From contig JALGQZ010000003.1 in the NCBI GenBank assembly GCA_023105745.1, positions 46,284,196 to 46,348,195 of the forward strand: 64,000 bases of DNA, read 5' to 3'. The translations under genes and the position numbers were made by a program. Below the pieces are notes generated by a model. That model was not told the origin of the DNA, ran no database searches, and worked only from the letters and a program-made list of their open reading frames with translations. This DNA comes from Austropuccinia psidii (lineage: Eukaryota > Basidiomycota > Pucciniomycetes > Pucciniales > Sphaerophragmiaceae). Positions 30,281-41,408 of this stretch are shown here, in pieces. Position 1 is the stretch's first letter, and each line of letters begins with the position of its first letter.

Positions 30281-32114
30281 TGTAAGGTGTGGATATGAAA
30301 CTTTGATTAAAAATCAAGTACTTTTCCTGTCCTCAAAATTTGTATAAGGTAAAATTCAGTTAAAAATAGTATGAAATATTATTTTTAAGAGAAAACACGT
30401 CAATTTTATTGTTTATAACTTTATTAGTATAAAACAATAATATAAAAATTTATTGTTTTACCAACAATAAAGATTTATCCAAAAAATACTCTACAAGAGA
30501 TATTTTAAGGCTACAAAAGAAATTTCTTCAAGAGCAATTTCAATTGGAATTAATTGAGCAAAGAACTGCAAGCAATTAATTAAAGAAAAAAGTCTTTAAA
30601 AAGAATATTAAAGAGAAAACACGCCCAAAAGTGACCAGAGTGAATTTGGAAACAAAGTGACAAAGTTAACAGTGATGAAAGATGCTTTAATTCACTTTTG
30701 GGGTGGTTTAGGGGTAAAAATGATTATAAGAGTTACAAACAATGATTATAATGATTTTTTCACGTGGTTAAAAGGATTAAAATGATTTAAAAGTGGTGGT
30801 TGGAATCTTTGATTGATTGGTTTAACAGTTTTAAACTAATTAATAAAAGGAAAAGATTCTAACATGAAGAGAAAAGTGGGGCAAAGAAGACATTCTTTTA
30901 TAGCCATCAATTCTCTTACTCCAAAAGTAAAATTTACTCTTGTCAGTCGTGAAAAACAGTCTGACAACAGAAAAGCCAATTATGGCATCATTGAACCCTG
31001 GTTTAGACCAAAAAGGGCTGGTTTAAGCCATTTTTAGCCATTTTTAGCCATTTTAGACCCTTAAATCAGCCATTACTATAGCAATACCAGGCCTAGAGCC
31101 TTCAAAACACGTCAGAATGTGTGTCAGAGGCGTAGAAACCAGTTAAAACTGTTTTTGTTATGATTGTTTTATCTTAAGGGTAGTTTTACCTTCTTGGCAA
31201 CAGCTAAAACTACCCCAGTTGGTATCAAAACCTCATCATCAATTGAGTCCACAGACCCTGTAACTCAATTCCAGGCCAAAAGTGATGAACTTTTGCGTGA
31301 ATTTTGACATCCCACGCCTGTCAGCAAGGATTTTGGGGGTCTAGCTCCCCCTTAGAGCTGGAGTTCCTTTTCCCCCCCAAATTTAATCTTTCCAATTTAT
31401 TTTTCCTTTAATTCCTCATCATTTATTATACTTATAATTTACACATGTAATTCAATTCAATTGTACAGTACAATACAGTAATAATTGACACCTCATATGT
31501 AAATCAAAGTTTACTTATGTAATACACGCGCACATTTTGACATTTCAATTGAATTCAATTGAAAATACTTTAATTCCTCATAACTTCTAAACTAAACACA
31601 ACACCTCAATTTTAACACAAAAATTGATGGTTAACACCACATGTGGTGTGAATTAAATTAAGGTTTTGAGGATTTTCAACTTTTGTATTGAAAATACTAA
31701 AAACTTAATTTAAGCTTATTTAGAGTTGAGTTACAAAAATTTCACTCAGAGGTGACCCCACTTGATTTTTTATGAGGAATCCAATGGTGAAATAAAATTT
31801 ATATGTTTATTTATTGGATAAAAAGTTATAATAATTTTTATTTAACTTTTTTCCAAATTTATTTGATTTTTCACAATTTTGTTAAAATTTCATTTTTACT
31901 TAAATTTTTCAAGTATAAATGTAATTTTATATTTACAAAATTTAAAGTAATTTTATTTTTAAATTATAATTAATTTTTTATTTTTAATATAATTTTATAT
32001 TTATATTTTTATTTTTATTTTAATAATATAAATAAATTTATTTTATTTATATTTATATACTAATTTTTGTATTTGTGGTCTTTTGGGTACATGAAATTAC
32101 CTCTAAGGCTCACA
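30281..32114 (-). repeat. 5' LTR of element E
   Basis: 1834 bp, the near-identical partner of 25010-26847. Differences include single substitutions in the first 500 bases and a few in the AT-rich end near 31835-32030. Confidence 0.92.
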
Positions 32115-32119
32115 CAAAT
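32115..32119. other. target site duplication CAAAT, right of element E
   Basis: Matches 25005-25009. Confidence 0.9.
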
Positions 32120-33173
32120 CCAATTTCGATTCATGTTTTGGTACTAGTGGTTCAACATCTATTGGAAGACCTCCTTCCTCAAAGCAGAATGGGTTTCAGC
32201 TTATGGCCATTGAGGTCAACAAAAAATCACAAAATTTCCTAAACCTTAGTTCAAGCAGAATCCAAGATCAATGGCAAACATATGAAAAGAAATATATAGC
32301 AGCAAAAGAATTTGAAAATTTAACTGGGGCTGGAATAAAGGAAGAAGATGAGAGTAAAAGAATAAAATCAATGAGTGAAAAGCTTGAAATTATGTGTCCT
32401 TTCTATGCTGAAATGGATGTTCTCTTTGGCCACAAGCCCAATGTCACTCCCATTGCAAGCAATTATTCATAAGAAAAAGACAGCTTCAATGGTGATGATG
32501 ATGTTGATGTTTTGCTTGATAAGGTAAGTTATCATCTCTTTCTTTTTTACCTGAAATAATTAATCCTCATTTTCTTTTTAAATGAGAATAATGGTTTGGA
32601 ATCACCACTCAATCTGGTTCCTTTGCTTCATAACAAAGATGACTTGGTTCAAGCGGAAAACCTTCAAGATGAATCAGTAAGTTTGTTTAAGCCTGATACT
32701 TATGAAATCCATTGTTTATTATTTCTCCTTTCACCAGAAAAGTGAATCAATAATTCATTAAACACAAAGGTGTAATCAAGCATTGATGCCCAACTTGAAT
32801 GACAAGAGTGGTTCTAGGAAAAGGCCAATGGATATGTTTGCACCAACATATGCAAATTTGCTTGAATCATGGCCAAAGGGTATGTTTTGGATTTATGGCT
32901 ACTCTGATCAATCCTACTGACAAAATTCATGATTTTTAGCCTGTGAAACCAGTTAAAATTCTTGTTCGGAGTGGGACAGGGAGAGGTGGAATGAAGAGAA
33001 AGCAAGCGGCATGGAAAAGCAATGGTTTGAAGAAGTCAAGTTGCACAAGCAAATGGTGTTTGAGGAGAAGCAACATACAAAGAAATATGAATTTGAAAAA
33101 GGAAAGTGGAATTGTGAATTGAAATTGAAGGAAAAGCAATGCCAGATGGATCTCACTATAGCGGCATTGTCAT
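32120..33173 (+). pseudogene. Myb/SANT-like accessory gene of the PIF element (interrupted)
   Basis: Its main exon encodes MAIEVNKKSQNFLNLSSSRIQDQWQTYEKKY ... LTGAGIKEEDE ... EKLEIMCPFYAEMDVLFGHKPNVTPIA (32203-32460). This resembles the Myb/SANT-like DNA-binding proteins that accompany fungal PIF/Harbinger transposases. After a stop at 32470, exons continue with GTAAGT donors at 32524 and 32677 and an acceptor at 32737. A highly charged coiled-coil C-terminus follows (about 32970-33173, WNEEKASGMEKQWFEEVKLH ... LTIAAL, stop). Element E is inserted in its 5' part. In working elements this partner carries the transposase to DNA ends in the nucleus. Confidence 0.62.
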
Positions 33174-33592
33174 AAAGAAGGCCAATTGGGGAGTTGGAAC
33201 ACATTCTGACATTAATCAATAAAAAATAAAATATTAGGTATACATCATGTGATCAGTTTATATGTGGTTATTTGTTAAATAAAAATGATCTTTATGTTTA
33301 ATTATTGATCTTATGTCATGAAATATAACTGCACTTTATTACCAAATTTAAAACTCAATGTTTATGCGTAATTAGGGCACCAACTTGCAATTTCAATTTT
33401 GTACAAAATTTAATTGCAATTTAGGACAAAATTGAAAATTTGGGCAAGTTTTGCATCAAGATTTTATGTGAAGTCTGTTCAAAATGAAATTGATGGCTCC
33501 CTCCATATTTCGATTATTTTTTGGATATTTTGCCAAATAAAATTTGATGACACCTTTTTCCCTTTTTTTGAAATGGTATTTGATGTTATTTT
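33174..33592. other. AT-rich spacer in the PIF element
   Basis: Between the accessory gene and the T8A array; no feature recognised. Confidence 0.5.
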
Positions 33593-33720
33593 GTTGTTGT
33601 TTTTTTTATTTTTTTTATTTTTTTTATTTTTTTTATTTTTTTTATTTTTTTTATTTTTTTTATTTTTTTTATTTTTTTTATTTTTTTTATTTTTTTTTAT
33701 TTTTTTTATTTTTTTTATTG
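33593..33720 (+). repeat. T8A tandem array, short
   Basis: About 13-14 units of TTTTTTTTA (9-bp period). The open frames across it (Phe/Leu/Tyr only) are artefacts. The same unit forms the large array at 37745. Confidence 0.9.
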
Positions 33721-34735
33721 TATTTATTTTATTTATTTTTTCATCTTTTTCTATGTTTCTTTTTTTTATATTTCATTGTTCATTTTTATTTTTTATTTTG
33801 AATTGTTTCAACTTTTAATTTTCAAATTTTCCTTTTATTTTTGATTTTTGATTTTGAATTTTTGTTTTTAGTTTCATTTTTTTTTTCTAATTTCAATTTT
33901 GAATTCTTAATTTATTATTTTTTATTTTTTCTTTGCACCCCTCACTCTTCCAAAAAATTCACTCTTTTTTGTTAATTCAGGTAAGTGATTTTTTCTTGTT
34001 TTTATTTCACCACTCTAATTTTTTTCCACCTGATTCTGTTTTTTTATAGGTAATTTTTTTAAATTTTGTTTTACTAATTTTTTCCACCTCCAAAAATCCC
34101 CCACCCATCACCATCCACCTCCAAAAACCAACAATCCAACACCATCCACCTCCCAAAACCCCCCACCCCACTCACCCTGGAACCTCCCAAAAAGGCTCCT
34201 GGGAGAATCCAGGGCCTAGGCAGCTCAAATTGCTCTGAATCAATTCCAAATCAATTTGGAGGTTTTTTTTAATTTTGATGCTAATGGCCTCCAGAGGCCA
34301 TTAACATGATTTTTATTTTTTTTATTTTTATTTTTTTTGAATGATAGATTACTGATATTTTTTTATAATTTTATTTTAAAATAATGATCTTATTTATGAT
34401 TTTTTTTCTTTTTTTTTATCATCATCATCATGAATAACTGATGATGAATTTTTTTTTATTTTATTTTTTTGGAATGCTAATCATTTTTACTTTTTCTTTT
34501 TTTGTTCATAATGATTTCTGACCTTGTTATTTTTTTTAAAATAATCATCATCAATCACTCATGATTATTTTTTTTGACTTTTTTTTTAAATCATAATCAT
34601 GTTAAAATTATGATTATTTTTCTTTTTGATGATGATCATTACTTACCCATGATTGATTTGTTATTTTAATTTTTATTTGAACTTTTTATTTATTTGTTAA
34701 TATAGGGGAGATCAATTATAAGGGTTTCTTTTGCA
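33721..34735 (+). other. T-rich and ATCATC-rich spacer
   Basis: Homopolymer-rich, with a CACC-rich patch at 34080-34170 and repeated TGATGAT/ATCATC. It may be the promoter of the next gene. No coding signal. Confidence 0.5.
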
Positions 34736-36084
34736 ATGTCATTCAATTTCACCCCCCTTCCATCATGCTTGAAATTCAAAAAAAATGCTCCTCCTATCTC
34801 TCACTCTTCAAATCATTTTGATGATGTCATGGGTAGGACTAAACCAGACTCAGCAAATCATCAGAATGATTTGAAAGATGATGAGGCTATTATTGCTCCT
34901 CTTTATGTCATGGTTAGGACTAAACCAAATATAGAACATCATGAGGATAATAATACCTAATCAAATCATAAAAGAAAGCTCACTCAAAGCCAAAGACAAC
35001 ACATCCATGATTAAAAACAAATTATGTCTCACCTTGGCCATTCAAACAAAGAATATAGAAGCTTTTCAACCATTTCAATTGACAAGAAATCTGACAATTC
35101 CTCATGGTTAAAACTTCCATCACTCAACACTCTCCCACATCCTTATATACTCATTGATAAAACAACAAAGCCCTTTTTTCCTTCCATCATATATGAAATA
35201 AACCCTTTTGATAATTCTTCTGGACACTCTTAAATGCTCCAAAACCTCATCATGACATTAATTTCCTTATCTCAAAATCAACAAGAAATTAAAACCAATA
35301 AGCAACTCCAAGGTGGCATTATGAAAGGTATTGGGTTTTGTTCTGGTTCAGATTCTGGCAAATCTGCAGGTGTGTGATATTTTTTTCTTATTATCTTAAT
35401 AATTAATAACTAATTACAAAATCATTAGGTGTTTACTCCAGAAAGCCAGGTTTAACTCCTCATCAAATTGAAACAGATAATAATCAATAGACCAAACTTC
35501 ATCAATATGATGAATTCCTTTACTCAAGAATCTCCCATTTCTTGAAATTAGCAGCAAATGAAAATCAGTCATTAATGGAAGCAGCCAAATTACCAAATCT
35601 CAGTCAACTTGAATGGACTTCTGCCAATACCAAGGAAGAATTCAAATCATTTACCAATGTCATTGTCACTCAAGATAGATTTTTCAATAAGCCACACCAA
35701 GATTTAAATGATCTCAATGCCTGGACTTATGGTATATTTTCTTTTGTATCAAAAAAAGATTTCCATACCCTTCCAACTATCTTCACCCCCTCTGGAAATT
35801 GCTTGCACTTCTCCAAATTGAAAATGGAGATTGATTTTTCAAAAAAACCTTGCATAATGGAAATTCTTTGGAAGACATCAACAATGGTTCATCATACAAC
35901 AAAACCTCCCCCAGAAATTATCAATCATGACAAAATAACTAATTTTGGATGTTCTTTTCAAATCAACCATAAATTATTTAATGTAGGTGACAAATTCTTG
36001 AAAATGACACCCACCAAAATTAATTCATAAGTCAATGGGTACTTTGAAAGAAATATGCAGGATCAAAAAAGAACTAAAAAATAT
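34736..36084 (+). pseudogene. TET/JBP-like 2-oxoglutarate Fe(II) oxygenase gene inside the PIF element
   Basis: Exons from 34736 (MSFNFTPLPSCLKFKKNAP), through 35024-35368 (DKTTKPFFPSIIYEINPF ... FCSGSDSGKSAG), an intron of about 60 nt ending near 35428, then VYSRKPGLTPHQIETDN and 35542-36030. The last exon has FTNVIVTQDRFFNKPHQDLNDLNAWTYGIFSFV, with an H-x-D metal motif (PHQD). A later His-rich stretch (MVHHTTKPPPE, distal His) and NFGCSFQINHKLFN follow. This matches the pattern of the rust Tet-like oxygenase family (fungal TET/JBP), whose relatives oxidise 5-methylcytosine. Stops near 34958, 35231, 35487 and 36028 show decay. No transposase or structural protein matches it. The family call rests on motif memory. 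Confidence 0.58.
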
Positions 36085-36176
36085 TAATTGTAAATAGTTT
36101 TATTTTACCAATAACATCTCCACTCTGTTGTATGCCATTAGATTAAGTAAATAAATCAATGGTCCTGATGAAATTT

Positions 36177-37454
36177 ACAATTGACTATTTTTCCATGCCA
36201 AAGTAATTGGTTTAATTTTTTCACACATATTTACAACATCTTCCCCAATTTTGTTGTTGGCCAGATTTTCTGCATGTGGTGGATCATCATCTTCATATAA
36301 ATCAAACCATTAATCACCAAGTTGTGCTGAAATATTATGTAAAATCGTGCAAGAAACAACCCAACTAGCAAAATATTCAATTTCACAATTATCCCTCATT
36401 TGATTTTGCATTTCCCTTAGAGAAAACCATCACCCCTTCAAAATTCCAATTGCATGCTTGGTTCTGACCCTTGGTTTTGCTAGACAGTAATTGAAAGAAT
36501 GGTTTTCTTCATTCTGTGCTACAGCTCCCTCACATTCTGGGACAACCCAAGGAGAGCTTGCATATGCTGAATCAGCAAGTAAGTACTGATCCTTTTCATA
36601 AAACGCTTGAGGTGTTTGTGCTATTTTCATATGTTGATAGACATTTGAATCATGAAGTGACCCAGTACAACCAACATTTAGCACACTGAACTGTTTGTTG
36701 ATATTGCAAACCAGTTTTATTGACATAGAATACCTTATTTTTAAACAATCATTAAGATTGAAATAAAGAATAAAGATTCAACAGCTTACCTCTTTTTGTG
36801 ATCCAAATAGGCTTCACCATCATTGGGAGGATGTTGTGATAATGGTATGAGACTCCCATCAATAAACTCAATGCACCCAGGGAAGCCTTCTGCTTGCATT
36901 ACTTGAGACATCTCTCTTTGTTGTTCTATTGTTGACCACAAAATCACTTTGCGCTTCAACTTCATTAATATCTGGATGACTCTTTGAGTGTAAAACAAAA
37001 TAGTCCCATGGCTAATTCCAAATAACATTCCAATCTTTCCCAAAGCCGCCCCATTGCCATTTGATCCTAGCCTTGATAATGCCACAGCCAATTGGATAGA
37101 AGGATTTTGTTGTTTGTTTTGTGATGAGTTTTGAAACATTTAATCAGCTTGAATTTGTGCAACCAATTTTTCAAATGATTCATGTGTGGTCCTACATAGC
37201 TGTCAAAACTTTTCAGATGATAATGTTTGTAAATCATTCATTGTATACATGTAATGTGATGGATATCTTCTACAAGGATTGATGAATCTTTGTGATGTTG
37301 TCATATCTAATAAGATTATATCTTCCTGGATATCAGAATCACTATCAGAGCTGAGAGCATCAATGAACTGAAACGAGTTTAAGGTCTGTAGTAAAGGTAG
37401 CCTTTGCAATGCCTTGGGCATGGTAAATGAAGAAAAGATGTATAGAAAATGCAA
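36177..37454 (-). pseudogene. PIF/Harbinger transposase (DDE Tnp4-like)
   Basis: N-terminal exon from about 37418 (MPKALQRLPLLQTLNSF ... LQTLSSEKF). A helix-turn-helix-like segment LSRLGSNGNGAALGKIGMLFGISHG is followed by the first Asp in IEFIDGSLIPLSQHP (near 36850). An intron follows (about 36788-36732, donor GTAAGC). After it come VGCTGSLHDSNVYQH, LLADSAYASSPWVVPE, KPRVRTKHAIGILKG and WVVSCTILHNI. In-frame stops occur near 37140, at 36427-36429 (where relatives have an Arg-Trp) and near 36308. It cuts and joins element ends in the nucleus when intact. It is convergent with the accessory and oxygenase genes. Confidence 0.78.
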
Positions 37455-37702
37455 TTTGAAATGAAATAACTTAATAAATGACCAGTATATTCAGATTTTA
37501 TGCAATTTAACATGCCCTTACTGAGTTGTGTACTTTAAACATGTGCCTTTATGGGAAGCTAAAGGCGGGATTTTAGTATTTAAACATGGGATTTGGTACC
37601 AAAAACCTGAGTTTTTGTACCTTAAAATACCATACCTCTTGAGGTGTGGGATTTCTGAAATCCCAAAAAATTAATGCAGGATTTTGGCAAAATAAAGTGG
37701 GA
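37455..37702 (-). other. right sub-terminal region of the PIF element
   Basis: Multiple TGGGATTT/AAATCCCA motifs (for example near 37567, 37589, 37648, 37662, 37699), likely transposase-binding repeats and promoter of the transposase gene. Confidence 0.55.
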
Positions 37703-37739
37703 TTTTGAGGGTGGGATTTGGTAACTTTGACACCCCCCT
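37703..37739 (-). repeat. right terminal inverted repeat of the PIF element
   Basis: Plus strand ends TGGTAACTTTGACACCCCCC and one more T. Inverted, it matches the left end apart from a few substitutions and one extra G. Confidence 0.78.
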
Positions 37740-37744
37740 AATGT

Positions 37745-37755
37745 TGTTTTTATTT

Positions 37756-37787
<32 letters not shown>

Positions 37788-39150
37788 TTTTTTTTATTTT
37801 TTTTATTTTTTTTATTTTTTTTATTTTTTTTATTTTTTTTATTTTTTTTATTTTTTTTATTTTTTTTATTTTTTTTATTTTTTTTATTTTTTTTATTTTT
37901 TTTATTTTTTTTATTTTTTTTTATTTTTTTTATTTTTTTTATTTTTTTTATTTTTTTTATTTTTTTTATTTTTTTTATTTTTTTTATTTTTTTTATTTTT
38001 TTTATTTTTTTTATTTTTTTTATTTTTTTTATTTTTTTATTTTTTTTTTATTTTTTTTTTATTTTTTTTTATTTTTTTTTATTTTTTTTTATTTTTTTTT
38101 ATTTTTTTTTATTTTTTTTTATTTTTTTTTATTTTTTTTTATTTTTTTTTATTTTTTTTTATTTTTTTTTATTTTTTTTTATTTTTTTTATTTTTTTTTA
38201 TTTTTTTTTATTTTTTTTTATTTTTTTTTATTTTTTTTTATTTTTTTTTATTTTTTTTTATTTTTTTTTATTTTTTTTTATTTTTTTTTATTTTTTTTTA
38301 TTTTTTTTTATTTTTTTTTATTTTTTTTTATTTTTTTTTATTTTTTTTTATTTTTTTTTTATTTTTTTTTATTTTTTTTTATTTTTTTTATTTTTTTTTA
38401 TTTTTTTTTATTTTTTTTTATTTTTTTTTATTTTTTTTTATTTTTTTTTATTTTTTTTTATTTTTTTTTTATTTTTTTTTATTTTTTTTTATTTTTTTTT
38501 ATTTTTTTTTATTTTTTTTTATTTTTTTTTTATTTTTTTTTATTTTTTTTTATTTTTTTTATTTTTTTTATTTTTTTTATTTTTTTATTTTTTTTTTATT
38601 TTTTTTTTATTTTTTTTTATTTTTTTTTATTTTTTTTTATTTTTTTTTATTTTTTTTTATTTTTTTTTATTTTTTTTTATTTTTTTTTATTTTTTTTTAT
38701 TTTTTTTTTATTTTTTTGTTGTTTTTTTGTTATTTTTTTTTATTTTTATTTTTTTTTATTTTTATTTTTATTTATTTTTTATTTATTTTTTTTTGTTTTT
38801 TTTTGTTTTTTTATTTTTATTTTATTTTTATTTTATTTTTAATTTTTTTTGATTTTTTTTTTAATTTTTTTTGAAGTTTTTTTATTTTTTTTTATTTTTT
38901 TTTATTTTTTTTTATTTTTTTTTATTTTTTTTATTGGTTTTTATTTTCTTTTTATTTTTTATTTTTTTCATTATTTTTTATTTTTTTCTATTTTTTTTTA
39001 TTTTTTTTTATTTTTATTTATTTATTTTTATTCTTATTCATTTTTGTTTATTTTTTTATTTTATTTTTATTTTATTTTATTTATTTCTTATTTATTTTTA
39101 TTTTTTTCATCTTTTTTGGCTTTTTTTTTATTTTTTTCTTATTTTTTTAG
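37745..39150 (+). repeat. long T8A/T9A tandem array
   Basis: About 1.4 kb. From 37745 to about 38035 the unit is TTTTTTTTA (9 bp). From about 38040 to 38520 it is mostly TTTTTTTTTA (10 bp), then mixed, and after about 38710 it decays into T-rich sequence with varied interruptions. The 389-residue open frame over it contains only Phe, Leu, Ile and Tyr and is not a gene. Confidence 0.95.
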
Positions 39151-39706
39151 TTTTTGTTTGTTGTGTAAGAAAGAATTCATTTTTCTAAGAAAAAAAAGAA
39201 TTAATAAATTATTTGATATCTTTGAAAAGTTGAAATTTAAACAAATCATTCAATTTAAATTTAAAATTTATGAAATTTTACCCTTTCATATATTCAAATG
39301 TAAAGAAATACATCTTGGAATTAGATCATATATTAATCAAGGTCTTGATTGTTATTGATCAAAATTTCAAATTAAACATTTTGATTTTATAATTTTATAG
39401 ATGTTTCTTTCCTTTGGTAATATTAATTTTTTCAAAGTTTTTGAGTTAATTTCAATTAGTTTGATTATTTTTAATTTTAAAAATTGATAATTAAGATATT
39501 GTAAAAAGGCATATTATCATTTCTTGAAGGGTTCTGTGCAATATTCATGAAAGGGGGGGGTGCTAAGATAAACTATGGACAAATGAAGAAAGAACTGGTT
39601 AGAAAAAAAGGAAATTGAAAAAATGAAATGAAAATACAATATTAAATTTTTGAACTTCAATTAATCCCTTCAATAATAAGAAGGCTTTTAAAGAAATAAG
39701 TCTCTG
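39151..39706. other. AT-rich spacer
   Basis: No feature recognised apart from a G8 run near 39553. Confidence 0.5.
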
Positions 39707-41408
39707 TGTAAGATATGGATATAAAAGTTTGGTTAAAAATTAAATACTTTCCCTTTCCTCAAAATTATTAAAGGGTAAAATCATCTAGGAAAGAGAAGTT
39801 TGAAAATATTTCTAAAAGAAAAGAAAGCACCAATCCATTGATTTGAGAGAAGTTCATCCAAAAAACAGTATAACAGGTATTTATTGTTTTACAAAAAATA
39901 GAAAGGTATCCAAAAATCCTATGTAAGAGTTATTTAGGGCTAAAGAAGACTTTCTACAAGAATAAACTTTGTAGATTAATTGAAAAAAGGGACTGAAAGA
40001 AAATTAAATGAAAAAGAGTCATCAAAAAATTCCACAAAAAGGAAAAATTTCTAGAAATTACCAGAGTGAATGTATAACTAATTGTCAAGATTTATAGTGA
40101 TGAAAGACTCTTTAATTAATTTTTGGGGATACTGAAGAGCAAAAATAAATTTGAGAGTTACAAAAAATAACTATAATTGTTTTATAATTTTATTGAAAGA
40201 TTTAAAATGACTTAAAACTAGTGGTTAGAATATCTTATTGATTGGTTTCAGTGTAAGTAAAATGATGATAAAAGTTACAAAATATTATCACATGAAAAGA
40301 AAAGATTGGGAAAAGGCAAAATTATTTTAAAGCCTCTAGCAGTCTTCTTCAAAAGGCCAAAAAAGGCTTAACTGGTCTTTTAAAACATAATGAAAACAGA
40401 AAATCTAATGATGGGATAATTTAAACCTGTCTTGGACCAAAAAATGTCTTGTTTTAGAAATATTAACCCTATAAAGCAGCCATTAATATGTTGATAGTCA
40501 GTTACAAGTATTCAAAAACAATTACTGATGTGCTTAAAGGAATCAAGAATAGGTCAAATTTTCTTTTAAAGCGTAGTTTCACCCGTTTGGAAACAGTTAA
40601 AACAGACCTGGATGGTCTCAAACCTGTATCATTAATTGAGTCACATACACCATGAATCATACTCTGGAAAATGTGAGTGAAAATTTGAATTTAATTTGAA
40701 ATCAAACACACAGAGCTAATTATCTCAAGGAAGTCTTGAAACTTTTGAGTACAAATTTCCTTCCCCTCAAATTATTTCCAATTATCTTTATTTATATCCT
40801 GAAAATTGTATTATACTAAAAATTTAGATATGTAATTCAATTGAAAATATAAATCAAGGATAGTTCAATTTGAATTAATCTTATGTAAATTAAATTTTAC
40901 CTATAGACTACATTCACACATTTCAACAAACATTATTAAAATACTTCAATTCCTCATAGATTATAAATTACACACAAAATCTCATTTCAAATAAAAAAAT
41001 TATGGTTACCACAAAATTTGGTTTTATATAGCTAAAATTAATAATATTTTCAGATTTCAATGCCATTTAAAGTTCAGTTACAGAAATTTCACAAAGAAGT
41101 GACCCAAGGTAATTTCAAATGGGAAATCCAATGTTGATAAATGATTCATATGTCTTTCAAAAGAAACAGAATTATGAAAAATTTAAACAATATTTTTCAG
41201 ATATATGAATATATAATGATCCTCATAAATTATCATTTTTCTTTTATCTCTATGAGAAAAATTCGATTTTGAATTTTATTAGTTTAATACAACAATTAAA
41301 AATTTATGGTTTATTATTATTAGTGAATTTTTCTTCTAAGCAAGAATAGATTCTTTTATTTTTTTATTGATGCTGTTTTGACAATATAAGATTACCTCAG
41401 AAGCTCAC
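39707..41408 (-). repeat. old solo LTR of the E/F family
   Basis: Starts TGTAAGATATGGATATAA and ends AGAAGCTCACA, collinear with the E LTR along its whole length (for example CCAGAGTGAATGTATAACTA near 40062; ATCATTAATTGAGTC near 40628), but with many substitutions and indels. No polypurine tract or gag follows, so it is probably a solo LTR. A target duplication is not clear. Confidence 0.75.

Larger units (their letters stand above)
25010..32114 (-). mobile_element. element E: non-autonomous LTR retrotransposon with gag and scrambled pol remnants
   Basis: 7.1 kb with LTRs 25010-26847 and 30281-32114, which look about 99 percent alike by eye, CAAAT target duplications, a tRNA-type primer-binding site and a polypurine tract. 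It encodes a large gag but only about 0.6 kb of pol in reordered fragments, with no reverse transcriptase, RNase H or integrase core. The similar LTRs imply recent movement, which must have used enzymes from another copy. Confidence 0.88.
24605..37739. mobile_element. PIF/Harbinger-like DNA transposon, 13.1 kb, with nested LTR element
   Basis: Bounded by terminal inverted repeats of about 36 bp (24605-24640 and 37703-37739) and AAATCCCA/TGGGATTT sub-terminal motifs at both ends. Without element E it would be about 6 kb. It contains a Myb/SANT-like accessory gene (plus, left), a TET/JBP-like oxygenase gene (plus, middle) and a PIF transposase gene (minus, right). All three are broken by stops. 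A clean 3-bp target duplication is not visible (GAT left, AAT right). Confidence 0.7.

Noticed and set aside
24602..37742. A 3-bp TWA target duplication for the PIF element
   Set aside because: Flanks read GAT and AAT (or ATA and TAA if shifted by one), so no clean duplication can be claimed.
37745..38710. Regular array resembling a CRISPR at first sight
   Set aside because: Units are 9-10 bp homopolymer repeats with no spacers, in a eukaryotic genome.
37705..38874. 389-codon open frame made almost only of Phe, Leu, Ile and Tyr
   Set aside because: It is the T8A/T9A array read through; a period of 9 or 10 bases without stops gives open frames by composition. The same holds for 33414-33818 and 38849-39358.
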